From positions 868,001-932,000 of the forward strand of contig NZ_BBMP01000022.1 in NCBI RefSeq assembly GCF_000755245.1: DNA of 64,000 nt. Reading direction: 5' to 3'. Each line of letters starts with the position of its first letter. Position 1 is the stretch's first letter. The notes beneath the pieces were generated by a model. That model was given only the letters and a program-made list of their open reading frames with translations. It searched no databases and had not been told where the DNA came from. This stretch comes from Halococcus sediminicola (GTDB taxonomy: Archaea > Halobacteriota > Halobacteria > Halobacteriales > Halococcaceae). Of the stretch, positions 27,866-37,459 are shown piece by piece. Both the position numbers and the translations under genes were made by a program.

Positions 27866-28132
27866 ATGAGCGGCAACCGCGTCGAGCAACTCGAATCGCG
27901 CGTCGAAGAACTCGAAGCCTCCATCTCCGGCCTCACTGACGAACTGATGCAGACGAAATCACGCCTCGCCGACCTCGAAGACGAGGCAGGCGACGAGTAC
28001 ATTGAGGCCGGCGTCGGCTCCGTCACCGAGAACGGGAACGACGAATCGACCGCAAACGAAGAAGCTAACCCCGCCGAGGACGATTCTGTGGACAACGATT
28101 CATCGGAGGCCGACGACATCATCGTCGCGTAG
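27866..28132 (+). CDS. Small coiled-coil protein upstream of smc
   Basis: 88 aa. Residues 3-40 form a clear heptad coiled coil (VEQLESRVEELEASISGLTD and onward to LADLED). The rest is an acidic Asn/Glu/Asp-rich tail ending DDIIVA. No known catalytic motif. The gene ends 18 bp before smc on the same strand, an arrangement that suggests co-expression with the condensin genes; a role as condensin accessory is inference. Confidence 0.7.
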   Translation: MSGNRVEQLESRVEELEASISGLTDELMQTKSRLADLEDEAGDEYIEAGVGSVTENGNDESTANEEANPAEDDSVDNDSSEADDIIVA

Positions 28133-28150
28133 GCCGCCCACGAGCACCCC

Positions 28151-31100
28151 ATGCACATCAAAACGCTCGTCCTAGAGAACTTCAAGAGTTTCGGCCGGAA
28201 GACACGAATCCCGTTCTACGAGGATTTCACCACTGTGAGCGGGCCGAACGGCTCCGGCAAGTCGAACATCATCGACGCCGTACTCTTCTGTCTGGGTCTC
28301 GCCCGCACCCGCGGGATTCGTGCCAGAAAACTCACCGACCTCATCTACAACCCCGGCCACGAGGAGGGTGGGGAGTCGGGTGGCGGCGTTCGGGAAGCGA
28401 GCGTCGAGGTGGTGCTCGACAACGCCGAACGGACGCTCGCACGCGCGGAGGTCGAGAGCGCCGCCGGCTCCGAGGACGTCGGTGACGTCGACGAGATCAC
28501 CATCAAGCGCCGCGTCAAACAGACCGAGGACAACTACTACTCGTACTACTATCTGAACGGTCGCTCGGTCAATCTCTCGGACATCCAGGATCTGCTCGCA
28601 CAGGCCGGCGTCACGCCCGAGGGGTACAACGTCGTGATGCAGGGCGACGTCACGGGGATCATCAACATGACCGCCGGCGAGCGCCGGGAGATCATCGACG
28701 AGATCGCCGGCGTGGCGGCCTTCGACGCGAAAAAAGAGGACGCCTTCGAGGAGTTGGCAGTCGTCGAGGAGCGCATCGACGAGGCCGAACTTCGCATCGG
28801 GGAGAAAGAGGAACGCTTGGAGCAGTTGGCGGACGAACGCGAGACGGCACTCGAATACCAGTCGCTGCGCGAGGACAAGGAGGAGTACGAGACCTATCGG
28901 AAAGCCGCCGAACTGGAGAAAAAACGGGCCAGCCTCGACTCGACGGATGAGAAAATCGACGAGCGCGAAGGCGAGCTCGAAGACCTCCAGCGCGAACTCG
29001 ACGAACGGCAGGGCAAGGTATCGCGGCTCGAACAGGAGCTAGAGGAACTCAACGACGAAATCGAGCGCAAGGGCGAGGACGAACAGCTCGCCATCAAGCG
29101 CGAGATCGAGGAGATAAAGGGCGAGAAAAGCAGGCTCGAAGATCGAATCGAGAGCACCGAAGAGCGCATCGGGAACGCCGAAAGCGAGCGTCGGCAGGCG
29201 TTCGTCGAACTCGACAAGAAACAGGAGGAGGTCGACGACCTCGAAGGCGAGATCCGGAGCGTGAAAGTCGAGAAGTCCTCCATTACGGCCGACATCGAGG
29301 ACAAGGAGAGCGAGTTAGCAGACGTCGAGACGGAAATCGAGGAGAGCGACACCGCCTACGACGAGGTGAAAGCCGACCTCGCGGAGCGCCGCGAGGCGCT
29401 CGAAGCCGAAAAGAGCGCGAAAAACGAAAAACAGCGCGAGCAGGACAGACTGTTGGACGCGGCCCGGCGGCGCTCGACCGAACAGGACGAAAAGGAAGGT
29501 GACCTCGACGACACTCGCGAGCGAATCCCCGAGATCGAGGCCGGAATCGACGATCTGGAAGACGAGTTGAGGAAAGCCGAACAGAACGAGGCGAACATCG
29601 AGGGCGTCGTCTCGGATCTCACCGACGAAAAACGGGAGCGAGGTGAGGACCTCGACGAGATCGAGGAGGAACTCCGTGCCGCCAAGGACGAGTACGCAAG
29701 TCTCGAAGCCAAGACCGACGACAGCGGTTCCTCCTATGGAAGAGCGGTCTCCACGGTTCTCAACGCCGACCTCGATGGCATTCACGGCACGATCGCGCAG
29801 TTGGGTGGCGTCCCGAACGAGTACGCGACGGCGTGTGAGACGGCCGCCGGCGGGCGGCTCGCCCACGTCGTGGTCTCGGACGACGGCGTGGGCCAGCAGG
29901 CCATCGAGTACCTGAAATCCAGGAACGCGGGTCGGGCGACCTTCCTGCCGATGACGAAGATGCAGCGGCGGTCGGTACCGAGCCGACCCAACAAGCCGGG
30001 AGTCGTGGATTTCGCGTACAACCTCGTGGACTTTCCCGACGAGTACGCGGGCGTCTTCTCCTACGTGCTCGGCAGTACCTTAGTCGTCGAGGACATGGAG
30101 ACCGCCCGCGAGTTGATGGGCGACTACCGACTCGTGACGCTCGACGGCGAACTCGTCGAGAAGAGCGGCGCCATGACCGGTGGGTCGCGTAGCGGGTCGC
30201 GCTACTCATTCGAGTCGAGCGCGGGCCAGCTAGAGCGCGTCGCCGACCGCATCACCGACCTCGAAGAGCGCCGCCGCGACGTTCAAGAAGAGGTTCGGGA
30301 CGTCGAGAGCCGGCTTGACGACGCGCGCGAGCGCCGGTCGGCGGCCGCAGAGCAGGTCCGCGACATCGAAAACGACATCGAACAGAAAGAACGCGAGCGC
30401 GAAGCGGTCGAATCGCGTATCGACGACTTCGAAGACGACATCGAGGAAATCGAGGCGGCCCGCGAGGAGGTCGACGCGGAGATGCAGAGTCTGGAGGCCG
30501 ATATCGCCGACCACGACGAGGCAATCGCGGCCATCGAAGGCGACATCGAGGAGTTGGAGTCCGAACTCGAAGACTCGGACATTCCGGAACTCACGAGCGA
30601 AGCCGACGAAATCGAGGGGACAATCGACGATCTCGAAGACCGCCTCGACGACCTCGATGGCCAGTTGAACGAACTGCAACTGCAAAAGCAGTACGCCGAG
30701 GAGTCGATCGACGACCTCCACGAGAAGATCGAAAGCGCCCAGAACCGCAAGGCCGAGGGCGAAGAGCGCATCGACGACCTCGAAGGGAAGATCGACGAAC
30801 AGGACGACGAACTCGCCGAGAAGGAAGCCGCCGTCGCCGACCTCGAAGACGAACTCGCCGAACTGAAAGACGAGCGTGCGGAGTTGAAGGGCGAGCTCGC
30901 CGACGCGAAGGAAGCCCGCGACGCACAGCGCGAGTCGGTCAACGAAGTCGAGAGCAAACTGGAGAACCTCCGCGAACGCCGCGAGCGACTGGACTGGGAG
31001 ATCGACGAACTCGAATCGGTCGTCGGCGAGTACGACCCCGACGAGATTCCCGACCACGAGGAGGTTGAGCGGGAGATCTCGCGCCTGGAGGAGGAGATGG

Positions 31101-31717
31101 CGGAGTTGGAGCCGGTCAACATGCTCGCCATCGAGGAGTACGACACCGTCGAGGCGGACCTCGACGACCTCACCGACAAGAAAGCCACCCTCACCGACGA
31201 GCGCGACGGCATCGAGGAGCGCATCGACTCCTACGAGGCCCAGAAGAGGGAGACGTTCATGGATTCATATGAGGCCATCAACGAGCAGTTCGAGGACATC
31301 TTCGAGCGGCTCTCGGCGGGGTCGGGGACCCTGCATTTGAAAGACGAAGACGATCCCTTCGAGGGCGGGCTGACGATGAAGGCCCAGCCGGGCGACAAGC
31401 CGATCCAACGGCTCGACGCGATGAGCGGTGGCGAGAAGTCGCTGACGGCGCTCGCCTTTATCTTCGCCATCCAGCGCCACAACCCCGCACCGTTTTATGC
31501 GCTCGACGAGGTCGACGCCTTTCTGGATGCAGCGAACGCCGAGCGGGTTGGCGAGTTGGTCGACGAACTCGCCAGCGAGGCACAGTTCATCGTCGTCTCG
31601 CACCGCTCGGCGATGCTCGAACGCTCCGAGCGCGCCATCGGCGTGACGATGCAGGGCGACAACGTCTCGGCAGTGACTGGTATCGACCTCGCACAGGAGA
31701 TGCCCGCCGATGACTGA
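28151..31717 (+). CDS. smc: Chromosome segregation ATPase Smc
   Basis: 1188 aa. Head parts: Walker A GPNGSGKSNIID (31-42) at the N-terminus; signature MSGGEKS (1091-1097) and Walker B ALDEVDAFLD (1117-1126) at the C-terminus. Two long coiled-coil arms (about 170-520 and 680-1040) flank a hinge (about 540-660, HGTIAQLGGVPNEYATACE, GRATFLPM). It compacts and separates chromosomes with the ScpA kleisin. Its last 8 bp overlap scpA. Confidence 0.97.
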   Translation: MHIKTLVLENFKSFGRKTRIPFYEDFTTVSGPNGSGKSNIIDAVLFCLGLARTRGIRARKLTDLIYNPGHEEGGESGGGVREASVEVVLDNAERTLARAEVESAAGSEDVGDVDEITIKRRVKQTEDNYYSYYYLNGRSVNLSDIQDLLAQAGVTPEGYNVVMQGDVTGIINMTAGERREIIDEIAGVAAFDAKKEDAFEELAVVEERIDEAELRIGEKEERLEQLADERETALEYQSLREDKEEYETYRKAAELEKKRASLDSTDEKIDEREGELEDLQRELDERQGKVSRLEQELEELNDEIERKGEDEQLAIKREIEEIKGEKSRLEDRIESTEERIGNAESERRQAFVELDKKQEEVDDLEGEIRSVKVEKSSITADIEDKESELADVETEIEESDTAYDEVKADLAERREALEAEKSAKNEKQREQDRLLDAARRRSTEQDEKEGDLDDTRERIPEIEAGIDDLEDELRKAEQNEANIEGVVSDLTDEKRERGEDLDEIEEELRAAKDEYASLEAKTDDSGSSYGRAVSTVLNADLDGIHGTIAQLGGVPNEYATACETAAGGRLAHVVVSDDGVGQQAIEYLKSRNAGRATFLPMTKMQRRSVPSRPNKPGVVDFAYNLVDFPDEYAGVFSYVLGSTLVVEDMETARELMGDYRLVTLDGELVEKSGAMTGGSRSGSRYSFESSAGQLERVADRITDLEERRRDVQEEVRDVESRLDDARERRSAAAEQVRDIENDIEQKEREREAVESRIDDFEDDIEEIEAAREEVDAEMQSLEADIADHDEAIAAIEGDIEELESELEDSDIPELTSEADEIEGTIDDLEDRLDDLDGQLNELQLQKQYAEESIDDLHEKIESAQNRKAEGEERIDDLEGKIDEQDDELAEKEAAVADLEDELAELKDERAELKGELADAKEARDAQRESVNEVESKLENLRERRERLDWEIDELESVVGEYDPDEIPDHEEVEREISRLEEEMAELEPVNMLAIEEYDTVEADLDDLTDKKATLTDERDGIEERIDSYEAQKRETFMDSYEAINEQFEDIFERLSAGSGTLHLKDEDDPFEGGLTMKAQPGDKPIQRLDAMSGGEKSLTALAFIFAIQRHNPAPFYALDEVDAFLDAANAERVGELVDELASEAQFIVVSHRSAMLERSERAIGVTMQGDNVSAVTGIDLAQEMPADD

Positions 31718-32528
31718 GGCGGCGGGCGGCGCTGTGGAGGGTGAAGACGAAGAGGTCGAGCCGGTCGAATTACTCGTGAGGCTCGCCGAGGAGGGCGAGA
31801 TCGAGCCGTGGGACATCGACGTCGTCGAGGTCACGGATGCCTTCCTCGAACGCCTTGACGCCGCCGATCTCCGCACCTCGGGCCGGGCGCTCTTCTATGC
31901 GAGCGTGCTCCTCAGGATGAAGAGCGAAGCGCTGCTCGAACCCGCGGAGGAGCCCGAACCCGAAATCAAACCGTGGGAAGGGGGTTACGAACAACCGCCC
32001 GAGGAGTTCGGGCCGGATCCGGTGGCCGCGCTCGAAGACGAGATGGATCGCCGGCTCGATCGGAAGGGCGCGCGCGGCACGCCGGAGACGTTGGACGAAC
32101 TCGTGCGCGAACTCCGTGAGGCCGAGCGCGACTCGTGGTGGAAGGAATCCAGAACCTACGACACCAGCGGCTCACCGAAGGGATTCCAGCGCGGCACCCA
32201 GACCCTCGACTACCGCTCGGGCGACGACGTCCGGGTGGACGACGAACCCACCGAGGCCGACGTGACGGGGACTGCGCACGGCGAGGACATCGAAACGACC
32301 ATCGCCGACGTCCAGCGCGTGCTCCGCAAGCAGTACGACGCCGGGCGCGAGGAAGTGCTCTACGCCGAGATCGACACGGCGGGCGGGTCGCGCGTCGAGA
32401 CGTTTCTCGCCATCCTCTTCCTCTCACACCGGGGCCACGTCCGCCTCCAGCAGGACGAACTGTTCGATGACCTCTGGGTGCAGAACCCGAGCGCCGACTC
32501 CGGCTCGACCGAGGCGATCGCGGACTGA
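31710..32528 (+). CDS. scpA: Segregation and condensation protein A (kleisin)
   Basis: 272 aa. N-terminal VELLVRLAEEGEIEPWDIDV (18-37) and FYASVLLRMKSEALLE (about 64-79) match ScpA. The middle is a charged linker. A C-terminal winged helix (about 185-265, DVQRVLRKQYDAGREEVLYA, FLAILFLSHRGHVRLQQDEL) binds the Smc head. Start overlaps smc by 8 bp. No scpB follows; many haloarchaea have it elsewhere or lack it. Confidence 0.92.
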   Translation: MTEAAGGAVEGEDEEVEPVELLVRLAEEGEIEPWDIDVVEVTDAFLERLDAADLRTSGRALFYASVLLRMKSEALLEPAEEPEPEIKPWEGGYEQPPEEFGPDPVAALEDEMDRRLDRKGARGTPETLDELVRELREAERDSWWKESRTYDTSGSPKGFQRGTQTLDYRSGDDVRVDDEPTEADVTGTAHGEDIETTIADVQRVLRKQYDAGREEVLYAEIDTAGGSRVETFLAILFLSHRGHVRLQQDELFDDLWVQNPSADSGSTEAIAD

Positions 32529-32597
32529 GTGCGGCGTACTCGTCGTCCAACCCACTATGTGCTGCTCGAATCCCCACACACTACCGGCAAAAGACTC

Positions 32598-32614
32598 ATG
32601 TCACTTCGTGACAT
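32598..32614. promoter_or_regulatory. Perfect palindrome before the 35-codon ORF, candidate operator
   Basis: ATGTCAC-TTC-GTGACAT, two perfect 7-bp arms. It lies 16 bp before ATG 32630 and just after a TATA-like CAAAAGA (32588-32594), that is, where a repressor would block transcription start. Confidence 0.5.
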
Positions 32615-32629
32615 ACGTTGACGTGGATC

Positions 32630-32737
32630 ATGACACCCGAACGCATCAGGGAGCGACTCGACGAGACCGACGGCCGAGTCGATATCGAGGCGTTCGTCCG
32701 GGCGCTCGAATACGTCCGCGACGACGGCCGACGGTGA
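32630..32737 (+). CDS. Small hypothetical protein (35 aa)
   Basis: 35-residue reading frame, MTPERIRERLDETDGRVDIE to a DDGRR end. It is rich in Arg/Asp/Glu with regularly spaced Ile/Leu/Val, so it likely forms an amphipathic helix. It is the only plausible gene in the 306-bp stretch between scpA and the PfpI gene. A palindrome and TATA-like element lie right upstream, and codon third positions are G/C-rich as in neighbouring genes. Function unknown; it may be spurious. Confidence 0.42.
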   Translation: MTPERIRERLDETDGRVDIEAFVRALEYVRDDGRR

Positions 32738-32834
32738 GACGATAGCCCGCGGCATCCGCAGGGAGTTAACCGTGAGTCGGCGTCGGTACTGGCGGGTTCG
32801 TGAGCCGTGTGAAAAATTCGGTTCGTGATCCGGT

Positions 32835-33413
32835 TCAGACGTCGTCGGTCTCGCGGTCGTCGTGGGGACCCTCCTCGATCTCCTCGACGACCTTGTCACA
32901 GAACGCATCGAGGTCGTCGGGGTTGCGACTGGTCACCAGTCCCTCGTCGACGACGACCTCCTCGTCGACCCACTCGCCGCCCGCGTTGCGGACGTCGGTT
33001 TCGAGACTGTGGTAGGAGGTCACTTTCCGGCCGTCGACGACGTCGGCCTCGACCAGTGTCCACGGGCCGTGACAGATGACACAGAGCGGTTTCTCGGTGG
33101 CGAAGAAATCGTGGATGAACTCGACCGCATCGTCGTTCCCTCGGAGGGTGTCCGCGCCGACGGTCCCACCAGGAATCACCAAGCCATCGTAGTCCTCGAC
33201 GGAGACCTCCGAAAACGACTTCTCGACCTCGTAGCTTTCGGCCGGTTCGAGGTCGTCGTTCACCGTCTGGACCTCGCCGGTCTCGGTGCCGATGACCTCG
33301 ACGCTGGCCCCGGCCTCGGCCACGGCGTCGCGTGGTTCGGTGAACTCGGCTTCCTCGCTGCCGCGCGGTGCGAGGACGATACCGACCGTCTTGCCGTCGA
33401 GTGCGTCGCTCAT
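32835..33413 (-). CDS. DJ-1/PfpI family protein
   Basis: 192 aa. Class I glutamine-amidotransferase-like fold: GKTVGIVLAPRGSEEAEFTE (Glu of the triad near 22), DGLVIPGGTVGADTLR, and the nucleophile elbow VICHGPWTLVEA with Cys about 113 and the following His. Members include deglycases, chaperones and intracellular proteases; the precise activity is not predictable. It lies downstream of MTAP on the same strand with a 55-bp gap. Confidence 0.87.
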   Translation of the reverse strand: MSDALDGKTVGIVLAPRGSEEAEFTEPRDAVAEAGASVEVIGTETGEVQTVNDDLEPAESYEVEKSFSEVSVEDYDGLVIPGGTVGADTLRGNDDAVEFIHDFFATEKPLCVICHGPWTLVEADVVDGRKVTSYHSLETDVRNAGGEWVDEEVVVDEGLVTSRNPDDLDAFCDKVVEEIEEGPHDDRETDDV

Positions 33414-33468
33414 CGTCGGAAGAACGGTCGCCGTCTCCCTATGCTATGGGCTTGCGCTCGCAACGCAC

Positions 33469-34344
33469 TCAGTCGAGATACTCACCCGCGAGCAGCGCGA
33501 CGCGCTCTCTGGTCTCCGCGGGAATCGTCTCACTCGCGGTGTTGATGGTCCCTTCGAGTGCGTGTGCGCAGTCACAGTCGCGCTCTTCGGGCATCGACTC
33601 GATGGCGTTTTCGATGCTCGCGTTGATGCGTTCCTCGTTCGCGGCGGCGTTGTCGAGCACTTCCTCCAGACTCACCTCGCTGTCTTCCTTCCAGACGTCG
33701 TAGTCGGTGACGCCGGCGACGGTCGCATAACACAGTTCGGCCTCACGGGCGAGCTTCGCCTCCGGGACGGTGGTCATCCCGACGACGTCCCAGCCCTGTG
33801 CGCGGTAGAACTCGCTTTCGGCTCGGGTGGAGTACTGAGGGCCCTCGATGCAGACGTAGGTTCCGCCCCGCTCGACGCCCGCGCCCGCTTGCGCCGTTCC
33901 GGAAATTTCGCCGGTCTCCTCGGCTGCTACGGCGAGGTGGTCGGTCATGTGCGGACAGTACGGCTCGGCGAAGCCCATGTGGACGACCATCCCGTCGCCG
34001 AAAAAGGTGTACTCGCGGTGGCGCGTCCGGTCGAACAGCCGGTCGGGGATCACGAGCGTCCGCGGCGGGAGGTCCTCGCGGAGGCTCCCCACGGCGTTGG
34101 TCGCGAGGATGCGCTCGACGCCGAGGTCCTTCAGGGCGTAGATGTTCGCCCGGTAGGGCACGTCGGTCGGCGAGTGCTCGTGATTCGGGCCGTGTCGCGG
34201 GAGGAAGGCGACTTCTCGTCCGTCGACTTCGCCGACCGTGATGGGACCGCTCGGCGTGCCGAAGGGCGTCCCGACCTCCTTTTCGTCCTCCCCGTCGAGG
34301 TCGAGTGCCTCGTAGATGCCACTGCCGCCGATGAGACCGATCAT
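33469..34344 (-). CDS. S-methyl-5'-thioadenosine phosphorylase
   Basis: 291 aa. Cleaves methylthioadenosine to adenine and methylthioribose-1-phosphate. MIGLIGGSGIYEAL start; FLPRHGPNHEHSPTDVPYRA (48-67); NAVGSLREDLPP; CIEGPQYSTRAESEFYRAQG; VVGMTTVPEAKLAREAELCY (substrate Met and Thr). The last third ends with a CDCAH cluster, usual in archaeal MTAP. It overlaps the phosphoribosyltransferase gene by 4 bp, so freed purine base could be salvaged by its partner. Confidence 0.9.
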   Translation of the reverse strand: MIGLIGGSGIYEALDLDGEDEKEVGTPFGTPSGPITVGEVDGREVAFLPRHGPNHEHSPTDVPYRANIYALKDLGVERILATNAVGSLREDLPPRTLVIPDRLFDRTRHREYTFFGDGMVVHMGFAEPYCPHMTDHLAVAAEETGEISGTAQAGAGVERGGTYVCIEGPQYSTRAESEFYRAQGWDVVGMTTVPEAKLAREAELCYATVAGVTDYDVWKEDSEVSLEEVLDNAAANEERINASIENAIESMPEERDCDCAHALEGTINTASETIPAETRERVALLAGEYLD

Positions 34345-35039
34345 CGCTCGTCTCCCGTTTCCAGCAGCCGCCACTCCTCGCCCTCGCGCGCGACGATACC
34401 GCGGCGCTCCATTTCGGCGAGCACCTCGGTCATTCTGTTGGGTTGGGCGATCTCCATCTCGATGCGGTCGATGCCGTGGTGTTCGGCGAGCCGGTGGCGG
34501 ATCTCGTCGATATCCACGCTTGTATCGGGTTCCAGGACGCCGCTCACGAGGTCGGTCATGTCCTCGATGAAGTTCCACGGGTAGACCACCCACGTCCAGC
34601 TGTCGAGGTGTTCTCCCACATAATCGGGTTCGAACTCGCTGGTGCCCAACAACTGGACGGTCGCGGTGCGGACGTCGCTCGGGTCGCGGTCGGTCACGTA
34701 CTCGTGGGCGCGCTCGATGGATCCTCCAGTATCGGCGATGTCGTCGATGATGAGAACGTCCTTGCCCGCGACCGACCCCTCGGGCATCGGATAACGGATC
34801 TCGGGCTCGCCGCTTTTGGCAGCGGTTCCCACGTAGTGTTCCATCTTCAGGCTGGTGAGGTCGTCGAGTCCCAGAAAGTCACAGAGACAGCGCCCGGCGA
34901 ACCAGCCGCCGCGCGCGAGCGCGACGACGACCTCGGGTTCGAAATCAGTAGTCCTGACCTGATCGGCGACCGCCCGGCAGCGGCCGTAGATGTACTCCCA
35001 GTTGGTGACGGTGCAGGTGAAGTCCTCGCGCTCTGGCAT
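34341..35039 (-). CDS. Purine phosphoribosyltransferase with C-terminal winged-helix-like tail
   Basis: 232 aa. Type I PRTase core: VVVALARGGWFAGRCLCDFL (37-56), PRPP loop VLIIDDIADTGGS (95-107), WVVYPWNFIEDM (150-161). It resembles archaeal xanthine/hypoxanthine PRTases of about 180 aa. Residues 176-232 are additional: a helix, then NRMTEVLAEMERRGIVAREG and EEWRLL, which read as a winged-helix recognition helix and wing. Regulator or dual function is possible. The stop overlaps the MTAP start. Confidence 0.82.
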   Translation of the reverse strand: MPEREDFTCTVTNWEYIYGRCRAVADQVRTTDFEPEVVVALARGGWFAGRCLCDFLGLDDLTSLKMEHYVGTAAKSGEPEIRYPMPEGSVAGKDVLIIDDIADTGGSIERAHEYVTDRDPSDVRTATVQLLGTSEFEPDYVGEHLDSWTWVVYPWNFIEDMTDLVSGVLEPDTSVDIDEIRHRLAEHHGIDRIEMEIAQPNRMTEVLAEMERRGIVAREGEEWRLLETGDER

Positions 35040-35165
35040 GGCTCGATTGGAAGACGGGGCCACCCATTAAGTCGTTGTGCTCTGCGTTCGCGGTCCGTGT
35101 TAGCACCTGTCGCCATCCTTGGCGGTTCGGAACCTTCTTTATCGACGTTCGTGATTGTGCACCCA

Positions 35166-37433
35166 ATGGCTGTACTCTGGCTGGACGAGGTCGGCAAGGA
35201 CGACATCGACGCCGTCGGCGGCAAGGGGGCGTCGCTGGGCGAACTCGCCGGTGCTGGCCTGCCAGTCCCGCCGGCGTTCGTCGTCACCGCCGGTACCTAC
35301 CGCTCGTTCATCGAGGAGACCGGCATCGACGAGGCGCTGTTCGAGGCCGTCGACGTCGATGCCGACGATTCGAGCGCGCTCGCCGCCGCCGAGGCCGAGG
35401 CCGAAGACCTCATTCTGGGGACGGAGATGCCCACAGAACTGCGCGAGGAGATCCTCGAAACCTACGGAAACCTCGACGACGGCGAGGCGTTCGTCGCGGT
35501 GCGCTCGTCGGCGACCGCCGAAGACCTGCCCGACGCCTCCTTTGCGGGCCAACAGGAGACCTTTCTGAATATCACAGGAGAGAACCTCGTCCAGCGCGTC
35601 AAGGAGTGCTGGGCCTCGCTGTTCACCCAGCGAGCGATCTACTACCGCGAACAGCAGGGCTTCGCCCACCGGGACGTCGATATCGCGGTCGTCGTCCAGC
35701 GGATGGTCGACGCCGAGAAATCGGGCGTGATGTTCACCTCCCATCCCTCGACTGGCGCGCCCGAACTCATCGTCGAGGCCGCGTGGGGACTCGGCGAGGC
35801 CGTCGTCGCGGGCGAGGTCTCGCCCGACAACTACGTCGTCGACCGCGAAGACCGCGACCTCGATTCCGTTACCGTCGCCGACAAGAAGACGATGTGCGTC
35901 AAGGACCCCGAGACGGGCGAGACGACGATGGTCGACGTCCCGAGCGAGAAACGCGAGGCGCAGGTGCTCGACGAGGACGAACTCGGGAGTTTGGTCGACA
36001 TCGGCGAGCAAGTCGAGAGCCACTACGGCGAGCCCCAGGACGTGGAATGGGCGATCATCGACGGCGAGGTCTACATGCTCCAGTCGCGACCCATCACGAC
36101 CATCGCCGACGACGAGTCGGCGGAGGCGAGTGTCGCCAACGGCGGCGACGCATCCGGATCGAGCGACGACGTGCTGCTCACGGGCCTCGGCGCGAGTCCG
36201 GGCATCGCCAGCGGCGCGGTGGCCGTCGTCGACCAGTTGGATCAGTTGGACAAAGTCGGTGAGGGCGACATCATCGTGACCGAGATGACCACGCCCGACA
36301 TGGTACCGGCGATGAAGCGCGCGAGCGGCATCGTCACTGACGAGGGTGGGATGACCTCCCACGCGGCCATCGTCTCCCGCGAACTCGGCGTCCCGGCCGT
36401 GGTCGGCTCCCAGAGCGCGACGAGCACGCTCTCCGACGGGCGGCGCATCACCATCGACGGCGATAAAGGGACGATCCGCGAGGGCGAGGTGGGCGACGGC
36501 GAGCGCGACGCCGTCGAGGAAGTCCGCCCGCAATCCCCGGTGAAGCCGATGACCGCGACCGAGGTGAAGGTCAACGTCTCGATTCCGGAGGCCGCAGAGC
36601 GGGCCGCCGCGACCGGCGCGGACGGCGTGGGTCTGCTCCGGATGGAGCACATGATCCTCTCGACGAACAAGACCCCTGAAAAATATATCGACGACCACGG
36701 CGAGGAGGCCTATATCGAGGAGATCGTCGAGGGGATTCGAGGGGTCGCCGAGGAGTTCTACCCCCGACCGGTGCGCGTGCGCACGCTCGACGCCCCCACC
36801 GACGAATTTCGCCAGTTGGAGGGTGGGGAGAGCGAACCCGACGAGCACAACCCCATGTTGGGCTATCGCGGCATCCGGCGCAGCCTCGACAGACCGGACG
36901 TCTTCGTCCACGAACTCGAAGCCTTCCGCCAGCTCTACGGGATGGGTTACGACAACGTCGAAGTCATGTTCCCGCTCGTCAACGACGTCGAGGACGTGAT
37001 TCAGGCACGGAATCTCATGGAGGAGGCCGGTATTGACCCCGACAAGCGCTCGTGGGGCGTGATGATCGAGACGCCCGCCTCGGCGCTCTGTATCGAGGCG
37101 ATGGCCGATGCGGGCATCGACTTCGCTTCGTTTGGGACGAACGACCTCACCCAGTACACCCTCGCCGTGGACAGAAACAACGGACAGGTCGCCGACCGCT
37201 TCGACGAACTCCATCCCGCAATCCTCGAACTCATCGGCCAGACGATCCAGACCTGCCGCGAGAACGACGTCGCGACCAGCATCTGCGGGCAGGCCGGCTC
37301 GAAACCACAGATGGTGCAGTTCCTCGTCAACGAGGGCGTCTCCTCGATCTCGGCGAACATCGACGCCGTCCGCGACGTTCAACACGAGGTCAAGCGCGTC
37401 GAGCAGAAACTCGTCCTCGACACCGTTCGGTAA
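35166..37433 (+). CDS. ppsA: Phosphoenolpyruvate synthase
   Basis: 755 aa. Pyruvate + ATP to PEP for gluconeogenesis. ATP-grasp N-terminal domain (VGGKGASLGELAGAGLPVPP at 17-36; AVRSSATAEDLPDASFAGQQ near 112-131), swivelling phosphohistidine domain with His399 in GGMTSHAAIVSREL, and C-terminal PEP-binding barrel (MLGYRGIRR, EVMFPLVNDVEDV, FGTNDLTQYTL, CGQAG). A TATA-like TTCTTTAT about 30 bp upstream supports ATG 35166 with a leaderless mRNA. Confidence 0.95.
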   Translation: MAVLWLDEVGKDDIDAVGGKGASLGELAGAGLPVPPAFVVTAGTYRSFIEETGIDEALFEAVDVDADDSSALAAAEAEAEDLILGTEMPTELREEILETYGNLDDGEAFVAVRSSATAEDLPDASFAGQQETFLNITGENLVQRVKECWASLFTQRAIYYREQQGFAHRDVDIAVVVQRMVDAEKSGVMFTSHPSTGAPELIVEAAWGLGEAVVAGEVSPDNYVVDREDRDLDSVTVADKKTMCVKDPETGETTMVDVPSEKREAQVLDEDELGSLVDIGEQVESHYGEPQDVEWAIIDGEVYMLQSRPITTIADDESAEASVANGGDASGSSDDVLLTGLGASPGIASGAVAVVDQLDQLDKVGEGDIIVTEMTTPDMVPAMKRASGIVTDEGGMTSHAAIVSRELGVPAVVGSQSATSTLSDGRRITIDGDKGTIREGEVGDGERDAVEEVRPQSPVKPMTATEVKVNVSIPEAAERAAATGADGVGLLRMEHMILSTNKTPEKYIDDHGEEAYIEEIVEGIRGVAEEFYPRPVRVRTLDAPTDEFRQLEGGESEPDEHNPMLGYRGIRRSLDRPDVFVHELEAFRQLYGMGYDNVEVMFPLVNDVEDVIQARNLMEEAGIDPDKRSWGVMIETPASALCIEAMADAGIDFASFGTNDLTQYTLAVDRNNGQVADRFDELHPAILELIGQTIQTCRENDVATSICGQAGSKPQMVQFLVNEGVSSISANIDAVRDVQHEVKRVEQKLVLDTVR

Positions 37434-37459
37434 CACTCGGTTTCCATCGTTCGCTCTCA

